64,000 nucleotides of DNA, taken from Arthrobacter sulfonylureivorans (GTDB lineage: Bacteria > Actinomycetota > Actinomycetes > Actinomycetales > Micrococcaceae). The DNA is taken from assembly GCA_004000035.1 (NCBI GenBank), contig RJAE01000016.1, positions 1-64,000 on the forward strand, in the 5' to 3' direction. Position numbers and translations under genes: made by a program. Under the pieces are notes generated by a model, which made no database searches, was not told the DNA's origin, and saw nothing but the letters and a program-made list of their open reading frames with translations. Below, piece by piece: positions 9,094 to 16,766 of this stretch (positions are counted from its first letter, which is position 1; every line of letters begins with the position of its first letter).

Positions 9094-9183
9094 CGCATGT
9101 TCGGTCAGCATGCAAACGCACGCTTGCACACGTTCTACTCAAAAAGTTCCGCTATGGCCGTCCCCGAATGCAGAGAGACGGCC

Positions 9184-9382
9184 ATGGAGCACCCCGTTGA
9201 GAACGAACCGGTAAAGCTGTTGACCAGAGCGCAGCTGGCGTCTACTTGGGCGATCTCGCCAAAGACCCTGGCGGACTGGGAGGGCACCGGCGTCGGTCCG
9301 CCCCAAACTGCGAGGAGACCTTATCAGGTACGAGGCGCCGACTGTTGCCCCCTGGTACCGCGACAACCGAGGGCGGCAGCCT
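9184..9382 (+). pseudogene. excisionase-like HTH protein, frameshifted remnant
   Basis: From the ATG at 9184 the frame encodes a helix-turn-helix start (VKLLTRAQLASTWAISPKTL, then ADWEGTGVGP). The family then normally continues with a KxxGxLIRY strand. That strand (PKLRGDLIRY, then EAPTVAPWYRDNR) is present but in the +1 frame. The shift maps to the CCCC run at 9301-9304, consistent with one inserted C. The piece resembles MerR/AlpA-type excisionases of actinobacterial integrative elements. It lies directly upstream of an integrase fragment and downstream of tRNA-Thr, the usual xis-int arrangement at a tRNA attachment site. Assignment rests on motif order, not on a database search. Confidence 0.6.
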
Positions 9383-9383
9383 G

Positions 9384-9574
9384 ATGGCCCGCGTCAAACT
9401 CGCGCAAGGCGACTGGACCACGCCGAAGGCGAAGAACGAAACTACCGGCGTCTGGAGGGCAGGTGCCGGTTCGGCGGCCTTGACGTCGGACCGTCACCGT
9501 CGAGCGCACCGGGTCGCACAAAGGCCATTGCCGAGAAGAACCTGATGGAAGCCCTTGTGGCGCGCAGGGAATAA
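9384..9574 (+). pseudogene. phage-type tyrosine integrase, N-terminal fragment with frameshifts
   Basis: The ATG at 9384 starts MARVKLAQGDWTTPKAKNET, then TGVWRAGAG, which matches the arm-binding N terminus of actinobacterial tyrosine integrases. The next expected strands appear piecemeal in other frames: VTVERTG around 9493-9513, then GRTKAIAEKNLMEALVARRE ending at a TAA at 9572. Only about 60 codons remain. The catalytic domain (R-H-R-Y) is absent from the following kilobase. It is a truncated and frameshifted remnant of an element integrated beside tRNA-Thr. Confidence 0.6.
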
Positions 9575-9765
9575 GGCCGGCCCTTGGATGCCCGCGCGAC
9601 CCCGGCCCAAGGATCCGCCGCCTGGCTGGCCAGCATCGAACCGCCGGCCGTCGAAGCAGATGTTTGCGGAAGCCAGGTTGCGGCGGATCCAGACGTCGGT
9701 CCGGCAGCTCTAGCACGTGCCTCGCTCGTCTCATGCTGCCCCCTTTCGGTGAGGCCTTCAGTCTT

Positions 9766-9778
9766 TCCGGACACATGG
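9766..9778 (+). repeat. copy 1 of CCGGACACATGG motif
   Basis: TCCGGACACATGG here is identical over 13 bases to 10175-10187, and 12 bases recur inverted at 12478-12489. It lies in a gene-free stretch (9575-9828) that otherwise shows only low-quality open frames. Confidence 0.6.
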
Positions 9779-9828
9779 TAAGTGGAGGAAAGGCCGCCAA
9801 AACTAAAACTGAAAGGTCACAATAAAGC

Positions 9829-10095
9829 ATGATTCTCATTGAAATGAAGAATGGTGCTCTGCTGAATCTCGCCCATGTCATCGAACTCAAGGCGGACTTC
9901 ACCGGCGAAACGAAGGACGGCTTGAAGGTTTACGGCATCCACGCCTCCACCGTGGATGGCAAGACGCGCAAGGTGTGGTCCGAGCTGGATACAGAGGCGG
10001 CAGCCGAGGGGATGCTCCATGACTTGAAGAGGTGCATCAGGGAGGCCCACATCGAGGGCTACGCCATCATCTCGAGCAAGTCCTACAAGAACTAG
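9829..10095 (+). CDS. hypothetical protein, 88 residues
   Basis: I do not recognise this protein. It is a small, acidic-basic mixed soluble protein starting MILIEMKNGALLNLAHVIEL and ending in a Lys/Tyr/Asn tail. It has no signal peptide, membrane helix or cysteine pair. The N-terminal half is predicted beta-rich with alternating hydrophobics (LKVYGIHASTVDG); the C-terminal half looks helical. GAAAGG lies 12 bases before the ATG. Third-position G/C is less extreme than in neighbours. It is flanked by two direct copies of TCCGGACACATGG and lies downstream of integrase debris, so it may be leftover cargo of a mobile element. Confidence 0.6.
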   Translation: MILIEMKNGALLNLAHVIELKADFTGETKDGLKVYGIHASTVDGKTRKVWSELDTEAAAEGMLHDLKRCIREAHIEGYAIISSKSYKN

Positions 10096-10174
10096 CTCCA
10101 AGACGAAGGAGCCCTCGCTGTCGGAAATGGCCACGGCGGCCCCTCCCCGTTTGGGTGAAGAAGTCAGGGGGTGT

Positions 10175-10187
10175 CCGGACACATGGG
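10175..10187 (+). repeat. copy 2 of CCGGACACATGG motif
   Basis: The second direct copy of TCCGGACACATGG, 409 bases after copy 1 and on the far side of the 88-residue gene. It continues as GGACCATCATCCG, which copy 1 does not share. Confidence 0.6.
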
Positions 10188-10280
10188 ACCATCATCCGTT
10201 TGGCTGTCGACCAGATTTCCGGGCAGCTCCCTTGGACTGATCCTTCGGGTCAGGCGTGTCTCCGGGGGCACAGTTGATGG

Positions 10281-11417
10281 CTACGAGACGATGGCCATCT
10301 CGTGCGGGGTCTGGTTCAGTCGGCGCCCGCCGCTCGGCGTGACCGTGACGATGTCTTCGATGCGGACGCCGAAGCGGCCGGGTAGGTAGATGCCTGGCTC
10401 GATCGAGAAGCACATGCCGGGTTGGAGGAGGTGGGTTTCGCCCTCCACCATGTATGGCGGTTCGTGGGTGGTGAGCCCGATGCCGTGTCCTGTGCGGTGG
10501 ATGAAGTAGTCGCCGTAGCCGGCTTCGGTAATCACGGTTCGTGACACGCGGTCGATCTCTTGGCACTCGATACCCGGCCGCACGGCCTCAAAGCCTGCCT
10601 GTTGTGCTCGGCGAACGACGTCGTGCACCTCACGTTCCTCCTCGGTGGGCTCGCCGACATGCACGGTCCGGGTGGTGTCCGACCCGTAGCCGTGCTTGAG
10701 GCCGCCGAAGTCGAGCACCACCATGTCGCCGTTCTCAATGATCCGGTCACCGATCTCATGGTGGGGGTTTGCCCCATTCGGACCCGAGCCCACAACGGTG
10801 AAGTCAACCTGCGAATGTCCGAACTGCCGTAGTAACTCGGCCAGGTCCGCGCCCACGTCCGTCTCGCTACGGCCCGCGAATCGGAATTTGAGGATCTCTT
10901 CGTACGTCTGGTCAGCGGCTGCGCCAGCCGCGGCCAGCCTCCCCACCTCGTCGGCGTCCTTGATCGCCCGCAGCATGGGGAGCGCCGTAGTCATCGACAC
11001 GTACGACGACGCCAGTCTGCCCTGCAAGCCGAGCAGGTGCATGGCCCATGCCGAGTCCGATACCGCGTAGCGCCCGGCAGAGTCCAACAGCTTCGCCGTC
11101 GCCTCATATGGATCGCTGCCGTCTGTCCAATCGAGCAGCCGGAAGGTGGAGGCGCCGGGTGCGTTCTCCGCATCGGGCCGTTCCAGCTTCGGCACGATCA
11201 TCGCTGGCTCGCCGTCCGCTGGTATGACCAGCATGGTGATGCGCTCGGTGATCGCGACCGGAGCATAGCCGGTCATGTAGAGCAGGTCTGGTCCCGGCGT
11301 CAGCAGCAGGCCCGCGAGTTCGGCGTCATGTGCGGCCCGGGCTGCTCGCTGCTGCCGCGCGGCGAAGTCATCGGCGGTGAACGGGACCGGTTCAGCAGGG
11401 CTGCTCTGCTCCGTCAC
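10281..11417 (-). CDS. M24 family metallopeptidase (Xaa-Pro aminopeptidase type)
   Basis: A 378-residue pita-bread-fold peptidase. The N-terminal creatinase-like domain runs to about residue 140 and the M24 catalytic domain follows. Metal ligands are visible in order: Asp in VVLDFGG, Asp in GSDTTRTV, His in HRTGHGIGL, Glu in FSIEPGIY and Glu in VRIEDIV. The GTG start was chosen because GGAGG lies about five bases upstream; in-frame codons further up lack a site. Such enzymes release the N-terminal residue from X-Pro peptides. A bidirectional hairpin at 11541 separates it from the nuclease gene. Confidence 0.9.
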   Translation of the reverse strand: MTEQSSPAEPVPFTADDFAARQQRAARAAHDAELAGLLLTPGPDLLYMTGYAPVAITERITMLVIPADGEPAMIVPKLERPDAENAPGASTFRLLDWTDGSDPYEATAKLLDSAGRYAVSDSAWAMHLLGLQGRLASSYVSMTTALPMLRAIKDADEVGRLAAAGAAADQTYEEILKFRFAGRSETDVGADLAELLRQFGHSQVDFTVVGSGPNGANPHHEIGDRIIENGDMVVLDFGGLKHGYGSDTTRTVHVGEPTEEEREVHDVVRRAQQAGFEAVRPGIECQEIDRVSRTVITEAGYGDYFIHRTGHGIGLTTHEPPYMVEGETHLLQPGMCFSIEPGIYLPGRFGVRIEDIVTVTPSGGRRLNQTPHEMAIVS

Positions 11418-11540
11418 GGCTGCCTCCATCGACTTGTCGGTGAGAACAGGTTCATTAAGCGCCCCACGAAGGCGACGTGGCAAGGGTCGGTCAACAAGAC
11501 CACCCGCAGCGGGTGAGGCCGGACCGCTAACTCATGAAAC

Positions 11541-11576
11541 AGGAAGTCCCTCCGGCTTGGACCGGAGGGACTTCCT
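11541..11576. terminator. bidirectional-looking hairpin terminator
   Basis: A 15-bp perfect stem, AGGAAGTCCCTCCGG with CCGGAGGGACTTCCT, around a six-base loop. It lies ten bases past the end of the minus-strand nuclease gene and so terminates that transcript. Confidence 0.8.
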
Positions 11577-11585
11577 TATGGGGCG

Positions 11586-12470
11586 TCAGACCCGCCAGCG
11601 CAGGCGGTTTTCCGTGGACGAAGCCTTGCAAATGTAGGTCTTGCCGTTGGTGCCGATGCCTTTGTGCCCCTTGACCGCTGCGGCGCAGAAGGCACCGGGA
11701 TGCACGCCCTTGACGGTCTTGGCCGGGGCGGTGCTCTTGGCCGAAGTCTTCGGCGTCGCGGCCTTGCCGGCGGGCTTGATGGCGGTGACCTTCACGGTCT
11801 TCTGGCTTGGGCACGAGGCGAGGACCCGCTTCATGGCAGCTTTCTCGGCGGAGGTGACCGACAGCGCGTACTTCTTCTTCACCGCGATCTGGGTGGCCAC
11901 GTAGGAGCACCGGAAGGCCTTGTTTTTAGGCAGCCAGGCGCTGGCTTCCCGGTCGCCCTTGGCACGGTTGGCGGAGGCGTCCACGGCGCGCAGGTTCAGC
12001 GGGTCGTTGGCGAACGCGGTGCGCTGAGCGATGGAAAGCTTCTGGGCACCGGACACCCAGGCCTGGCCGAGGGCGACGACGTGGTCGATGTCCACCTTGT
12101 TGCCGCCACGGACGTGCCTGATGGTCTTGCCCGTGTAGGGGTCTTTCAGAGTCCCCGAGGCGATGACGCAATTGCGGGTTCCAGGCTTGAAACGGTCCTT
12201 GGTCAGGTCTCGCTTGAGGATGTCATTGCGGGCGTCACAGCCGTTGCGGTCCGGGTCCTTCCATCCGTTGCCGAACTTGGCTCGCGCGTAGCCGGTCTTG
12301 GCGGCCTTGCCCTTGACGGGGAGAGTGTTCAGCACCGAGGAAGCGCTGGTTGTGGCCTTCGGGCTCGCGGCTTCGGCCGGAGTTGCGGCAGAGAAGCCCC
12401 CGAGCAGCAGGGCCCCGGCAGTGACGATGGCGGCCAACGGCCGGCCCAGGCGGTTAGTAAACGTATTCAT
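11586..12470 (-). CDS. secreted HNH nuclease, DUF1524 / GmrSD C-terminal type
   Basis: A 294-residue exported protein. A signal peptide covers residues 1-34, ending PAEA. Residues ~60-210 hold the DUF1524 HNH fold: the catalytic DIDHVVALG with His130, then NDPLNL and NRAKGD supplying the Asn residues of the motif, and paired cysteines (Cys78/Cys101, Cys188/Cys215). The last ~40 residues form a small Cys-containing module (GAFCAAAV, TYICKASS) seen in other secreted actinobacterial proteins and perhaps wall- or metal-binding. GGGGGATC precedes the ATG. Likely an extracellular DNase; the terminal module's role is unknown. Confidence 0.82.
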   Translation of the reverse strand: MNTFTNRLGRPLAAIVTAGALLLGGFSAATPAEAASPKATTSASSVLNTLPVKGKAAKTGYARAKFGNGWKDPDRNGCDARNDILKRDLTKDRFKPGTRNCVIASGTLKDPYTGKTIRHVRGGNKVDIDHVVALGQAWVSGAQKLSIAQRTAFANDPLNLRAVDASANRAKGDREASAWLPKNKAFRCSYVATQIAVKKKYALSVTSAEKAAMKRVLASCPSQKTVKVTAIKPAGKAATPKTSAKSTAPAKTVKGVHPGAFCAAAVKGHKGIGTNGKTYICKASSTENRLRWRV

Positions 12471-12477
12471 GATCCCC

Positions 12478-12489
12478 CATGTGTCCGGC
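12478..12489 (-). repeat. copy 3 of CCGGACACATGG motif, inverted
   Basis: On the minus strand this reads CCGGACACATGG and sits just upstream of the nuclease ribosome-binding site. It is the third copy within 2.7 kb, in opposite orientation to the other two. Confidence 0.55.
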
Positions 12490-12605
12490 TCGGATCCCGG
12501 ACGAATTCAGTGCCGGTTGGCTGAAATGCTCCTGCACGGACGTTCGCCACTTTTGGGTACATTCCGTGATCGAATGACGAAGCGGAACATTCCTTGCCGC
12601 TGCGA

Positions 12606-13133
12606 TTAACTATCGGCGGTTGAGTCCACCACGTTAGGTGTGTGCGGTCTGTGCGACACGTCTTTTGTTTTCGTCGAAAGACGCGAAAAACCCAGGACAG
12701 TAAAAAAGGCCGTCAGGACGATTGCGACAGTCCACAGAGCCAAGCCAGCCAGATCATGGATTGCCATTTGAGGGATCCGGCGCTCCGGGACCACGACGAC
12801 GCCGACAAAAGCTCCCAGAACGCCGAAATAGCTGCCTTTCATGAACGAACGGTGTGCCTGGATCCTCCTCGTCCGTGCGGCCCACAAACCGACAGACACC
12901 GTGAAAAGGGTAAACACTGCTAGGCCATGCAGCCAGGTAAATCCGCCATTCAGAGTTTGAACCCCGAACGATGTCAGCGTCACAACGTACATGGCGAACA
13001 CCCACACGCGGCCTATCGTGCGGTGGATGGCCCCGCCCTTGGTGCGGCGTACCAGTTGAAAGGCCCCGAACAGGATGGAAAATGCCGCTGCTATGGCATG
13101 GATGGCGATAAGGAGGGTCCATTGAGGAGGCAT
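12606..13133 (-). CDS. DUF2306-type integral membrane protein
   Basis: A 175-residue protein with four predicted transmembrane helices (about residues 7-27, 42-62, 68-88 and 133-155). The conserved HRTIGRVWV and HRSFMKGSYF segments of the DUF2306 family are visible; in other members these histidines suggest haem or quinone contact, which is unproven. AGGA lies seven bases upstream of the ATG. Base composition is noticeably lower in GC than the flanking genes. It is divergent from the membrane protein gene at 13212, with a 78-base spacer. Confidence 0.75.
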   Translation of the reverse strand: MPPQWTLLIAIHAIAAAFSILFGAFQLVRRTKGGAIHRTIGRVWVFAMYVVTLTSFGVQTLNGGFTWLHGLAVFTLFTVSVGLWAARTRRIQAHRSFMKGSYFGVLGAFVGVVVVPERRIPQMAIHDLAGLALWTVAIVLTAFFTVLGFSRLSTKTKDVSHRPHTPNVVDSTADS

Positions 13134-13211
13134 AAAAGAATCCTAAACGGTGAACGCCGTAACAAAGACAAACATTTCGGCTCTTTCCTTGTCTTTTATC
13201 CTTAAGGCCTC

Positions 13212-13805
13212 TTGACTATTTCCGTGACTGAACAATCAATTCGTGAATGGACCGTGAACGAAGCGCGGACCACGGCATCGGCTACGGCAGCCCAAGGCGC
13301 GGCCTGGCTCATCGCTTTCGGCATCACCTTGTCCATCGCTGCCGTGCTTTCCTTCCTCCTGCCGCTTGAGGTCGCCGTTCTGGTGGCGGTCTTTCAGGGA
13401 GGCGTCGCTTTGCCGCTTGCCTTCGCCCTCGAACGACGGTTGGGAACCGCGCCCATGGCCCAGGATCATCCCTTGCGCTCGCTGTCGGTTCAGTTGGCCA
13501 TGGTGCAGATTGTCGCGCTGCCTGCGGTGATCATGATGTATACGCAGAATCCGGCGCTGGTGCCGGCCGTTTTTGCGGCGATCGGCGGCGCACACTTCCT
13601 GCCCTACGTTTGGCTGCATCAGACAAAGATTTACCTCTATCTGGCGCTCGGCGTGGCTCTAGGTAGTTGGGGCATCACCCTGGCCGGTGGCGAGGGAGCC
13701 TATCGTTGGGTGATGGTCTGGTGGCCGGTCTGCTACATCGTCGCCGCTGCACTGCTCTGGCGCCGGCATCGGCAATTGCACCCGTTGAGCCAAGGCAACG
13801 ACTAG
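13212..13805 (+). CDS. six-helix integral membrane protein (DUF7010-like)
   Basis: A 197-residue protein with about six predicted membrane helices from residue 30 to the C terminus and a short charged tail. I believe it resembles the DUF7010 family of unknown function, but this is from memory of the pattern only. The TTG start at 13212 has AAGG four bases upstream; GTG at 13224 is an alternative. No catalytic motif is visible. It is divergent from the DUF2306 gene. Confidence 0.62.
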   Translation: MTISVTEQSIREWTVNEARTTASATAAQGAAWLIAFGITLSIAAVLSFLLPLEVAVLVAVFQGGVALPLAFALERRLGTAPMAQDHPLRSLSVQLAMVQIVALPAVIMMYTQNPALVPAVFAAIGGAHFLPYVWLHQTKIYLYLALGVALGSWGITLAGGEGAYRWVMVWWPVCYIVAAALLWRRHRQLHPLSQGND

Positions 13806-13977
13806 AGCGGCAAGAAGCGACGGCGCTTTTCGGGCCGGTCGGTGCTCCGGTGTGGCCAGCGATCGCAGGGGCTAGATGCCTGCGGCGTCCGAACCCTCGA
13901 CAGTGCGGCCGAGCGCGCCGACAATGGACAAACCCAGCCTGTCGAGCGGCGGGCCACCTCAACCTGAGGAGCACACG

Positions 13978-14496
13978 GTGGACGAGACCAATGTTGAGGC
14001 AGAGAGCGCGGCCGTGAAGGCGATGGTGCGACATCACACCGAACTGGTGGCGCGTGTGCAGGCGACGACGGCGGAGCTTACGCGCGCCATCGACATCGGA
14101 GACGAAGACACCGCCTACAACGCGCACGGCATCCTGCTGGAGTGGGGTGAGCGGGAAATGCTGCCGCATGCTGCGGCGGAAGAGGCCCAGCTATACCGGC
14201 CGGCCGGAGCGAGGGAGGAAGCCCGACTGCTGGTAGAGGCGCTGACCGCCGACCACCAAGACCTGGCCGCGCTGCTGGATGAGCTCCGGGGCGCCGCGGG
14301 AATCGAGGCTGCCACCGTTGCCTCGTCGTTGTCCCGCGTGTTCGCCCTGCACGTCGAAAAGGAGAACCGCGTGTTGCTGCCCTTCATCGCCCGGACTCCC
14401 GATCTGTCCTTGTCCGCTGCGGTTGAAGGGCTGGTGGAACTCGTCGGTGATACCCATGTGCACGCGCCGGATGAGAGCAGGCACGCCCACGGCTAA
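13978..14496 (+). CDS. hemerythrin-like HHE domain protein
   Basis: A 172-residue helical-bundle protein. His and Glu residues fall at hemerythrin di-iron ligand spacings: HH at 19-20, His64 with Glu68/69, His93 (TADHQD) and HxxxE at 125-129 (LHVEKE). It probably binds oxygen, NO or iron, or serves as a sensor. The GTG start follows GAGGAG by seven bases. The frame is open further upstream to an ATG at 13876, but without a ribosome site. A short His-rich end (HVHAPDESRHAHG) could bind metal. Confidence 0.78.
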   Translation: MDETNVEAESAAVKAMVRHHTELVARVQATTAELTRAIDIGDEDTAYNAHGILLEWGEREMLPHAAAEEAQLYRPAGAREEARLLVEALTADHQDLAALLDELRGAAGIEAATVASSLSRVFALHVEKENRVLLPFIARTPDLSLSAAVEGLVELVGDTHVHAPDESRHAHG

Positions 14497-14524
14497 GTGA
14501 GGTGTCCAGAGGCCCGGGCGTTCG

Positions 14525-15802
14525 TCAGCTCCCGATGGTCAGCGTCTCCCAGCCGCCGACGCCAATGACCGCACGCTTGCCCAGCTTGTTCGCCAGAATC
14601 GGGTAGTGATACAGGTTGCCGCGGCTGTCCCGGGCGAGCAGCCCGGTTTTCCCGTCGCCGAGATGGTTCTGGATCATCGACAGGTGCTTCATCGTGTTCC
14701 AGCCTGAGGGCGCGATGATCTTCCGGGACTCGGAGACGAACTTGCCGGCGCCATTGGAGCGGTACAGCTTGAGTTGCCCTGTGGTGGTCTTGGCGACCAC
14801 GTCCATCTTTGCGTCGCCGTCGATGTCTGCGGAGAAGATCGACAAAGACTTCCACCCCTTCCCCAAGTCGGTGCGGCTGCCGTGCTTGAGGCCGGCCGGG
14901 TTTGCATAGTGGTACAGCCGGCCGGTAACCGTGTTGCGGGCCAGCAGCGTCGGATACGTGTCGGCCTGTTTCCAGGCGGTAACGGTGACGTCGTAGTTGC
15001 CCCAGCCGGAGGAGCCGATGGTGGCAGCTTTCTGCAGGCCGCCGGTCGCCTTACCGAAGTGGGCGGTGAGTTTTCCGGACTTCCATCGCACAACCAGATC
15101 CAGCACGCCGTCCGCGTTCCAATCTGCTACCTCCACTTGGGCCACACCCTTGAATCCGTTGGCGATGTAGCGGCGCTTGTAGAGGTCATGGCCCTTGGCC
15201 GAATCGTAGACATAAAGGTTTCCGCCGGAATCAACGGCAGCAATGTCCCCGTGCTGGAAGCTGGCCCTGATCATGCCCGGGTGCGGCGGCAGTTTGGCCC
15301 TCGTGGACGCGTAGCCGGCGATGTTCGCCACCGCCACCGACATCCCGTACCAATCCTTGTGCGTGGTCTTCATGTAACCGATCCCGATGTCCGTTGCGTT
15401 GGGACTGAGCAGGCCGGCGCGGTGGGCGGGGGAGTCCATCCACCAGTCCACAACGTCTCGGGCGGAGTGGTTGATGGCGATGTTCTCGGTGTACCAGTCG
15501 AAGCCGCGAGGGATTTCCTTGCTGCCGTAACCGGACCGGTGGATCTTCTCCATGTCCAACTTGTTCTTGTTGATCCGCGTATTCAGTTCCTCGGACCACT
15601 GCTGCGCAACGTTGCCGGCATTCTGGTTCCAGACCACTTTCGACAACCCGTTCTGTGCGCGGTACAGGTTGGTCAAACGGAGCACTTCGGCAACGAATGG
15701 ATCCTTGGCGGTCCGGGTTGCGGCCGAGGCCGGCGAAAGCCCGGTAAAGGCCAGGACCAGCAGCAGGACCGCTGCGATGAATGGTTTCACGAAGGTGCGC
15801 AC
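14525..15802 (-). CDS. secreted CAP-domain protein with C-terminal FG-GAP/VCBS beta-propeller
   Basis: A 425-residue exported protein. Signal peptide residues 1-27 (ending ASA), then a CAP/SCP domain to about residue 165 with the landmarks LTNLYRAQNGL, WSEELN, TENIAI and WWMDSPAHRAGLL. Residues ~190-425 hold repeated beta-propeller blades of the VCBS/FG-GAP type, including D-W-N-A-D-G and D-I-D-G-D-A calcium-loop sequences. CAP domains of bacteria are often wall or lipid-binding, and the propeller could be adhesive. The fusion recurs in Micrococcaceae. Function is not known. Confidence 0.82.
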   Translation of the reverse strand: MRTFVKPFIAAVLLLVLAFTGLSPASAATRTAKDPFVAEVLRLTNLYRAQNGLSKVVWNQNAGNVAQQWSEELNTRINKNKLDMEKIHRSGYGSKEIPRGFDWYTENIAINHSARDVVDWWMDSPAHRAGLLSPNATDIGIGYMKTTHKDWYGMSVAVANIAGYASTRAKLPPHPGMIRASFQHGDIAAVDSGGNLYVYDSAKGHDLYKRRYIANGFKGVAQVEVADWNADGVLDLVVRWKSGKLTAHFGKATGGLQKAATIGSSGWGNYDVTVTAWKQADTYPTLLARNTVTGRLYHYANPAGLKHGSRTDLGKGWKSLSIFSADIDGDAKMDVVAKTTTGQLKLYRSNGAGKFVSESRKIIAPSGWNTMKHLSMIQNHLGDGKTGLLARDSRGNLYHYPILANKLGKRAVIGVGGWETLTIGS

Positions 15803-15917
15803 ACCTCAGGGTAAACCGTTCACCTCACCCGGCGGCACCCCCGGAGACGGCTAGGGGATGCGGGCAGCGGAAATTTAGATCCGAGGTCGGCTCCGCCCCG
15901 GGAAAAACCGCCCCGGC

Positions 15918-16700
15918 TCAGGCCCGGCGGCCGCCGTAGTCATCGGCAATACGTTCGGCCGCCTTCTGCAGGCGGGGCAGGACTGTTTGCGTGATCGTGT
16001 CCTCCGGTCCGCGATGCGTCTGCAGCGAGACATTGAGGGCGGCTATGAGGTCGCTGCCGCGCCGGACCGGGACGGCGAGCCCGCGTAGTCCGTCATCCAG
16101 CTCACGAGAGACCAAGGACCAGCCGCGTTCGGCGGTGCGCTCGACCTCGGCGCGCAGCGCCTCGATGCTGCTGACAGTGTGCTCGGTGAACTGCGTGATC
16201 TCGATGCGGTCGAAGAAGGCATCGCGGCTCGCTTCCGGAAGTCCCGCCACCAGCACGCGGCCCATGGAAGTGGCCCAGGCCGGGAAACGGGTCCCGACGT
16301 TGACCGAGACACGGAGCATCCGCGGTGCCAGCACACGCGAGATGTAGACGACGTCGGCGCCGTCCAAGATGCACAAGGACGTGGTCTCATCGAGATCCAC
16401 CGCCAATTGCTTCAGGTGCGGTTCTGCAATCTGGGGAAGCGTCAGGCTGGATAGGAAGGAGGCCCCGATGTCCAAGGCGCGTGGTGTCAGTTCAAACGTG
16501 TTGCCGTCTGACCGCAGATAGCCCAGATCGGTGAGCGTGAGCAGGAATCGCCGGGCCGCGGCCCGGCTCAAGTCGGCCTTGGCCGCGGCGCGGGTGATGG
16601 TCAGTCGCGGTTCGTCGGAGCTGAATGCCAACAGCACGCCCAGGGTCTTTTCGGCAGACTTGACCCAGTAGGCCGGCGCAGCGTCTTCCTGCAACTCCAT
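15918..16700 (-). CDS. IclR-family transcriptional regulator of quinate/shikimate genes
   Basis: A 260-residue regulator with an N-terminal winged helix (residues ~12-75, including LTITRAAAKADLSRAAARRF) and a C-terminal IclR effector-binding GAF-like domain (~90-250). It resembles the PcaU/PobR branch, which senses aromatic ring precursors. It is the last gene of a three-gene minus-strand unit, 66 bases after the quiC fusion, with GGAAAGGAAC before its ATG. I propose that it binds the two 37-bp repeats at 19541 and 19713; the effector may be protocatechuate, quinate or shikimate. Confidence 0.88.
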   Translation of the reverse strand: MELQEDAAPAYWVKSAEKTLGVLLAFSSDEPRLTITRAAAKADLSRAAARRFLLTLTDLGYLRSDGNTFELTPRALDIGASFLSSLTLPQIAEPHLKQLAVDLDETTSLCILDGADVVYISRVLAPRMLRVSVNVGTRFPAWATSMGRVLVAGLPEASRDAFFDRIEITQFTEHTVSSIEALRAEVERTAERGWSLVSRELDDGLRGLAVPVRRGSDLIAALNVSLQTHRGPEDTITQTVLPRLQKAAERIADDYGGRRA

Positions 16701-16766
16701 GACCGTTCCTTTCCCTTCAACTGCGTAGACCGCGTTGTCTGCGGCGGGCGGGCAACGCGGGTGATT

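Noticed and set aside
9184-14496. Intact prophage or genomic island
   Set aside because: Only xis/int fragments and one orphan gene are seen; the following genes have normal composition and no phage structural genes exist.
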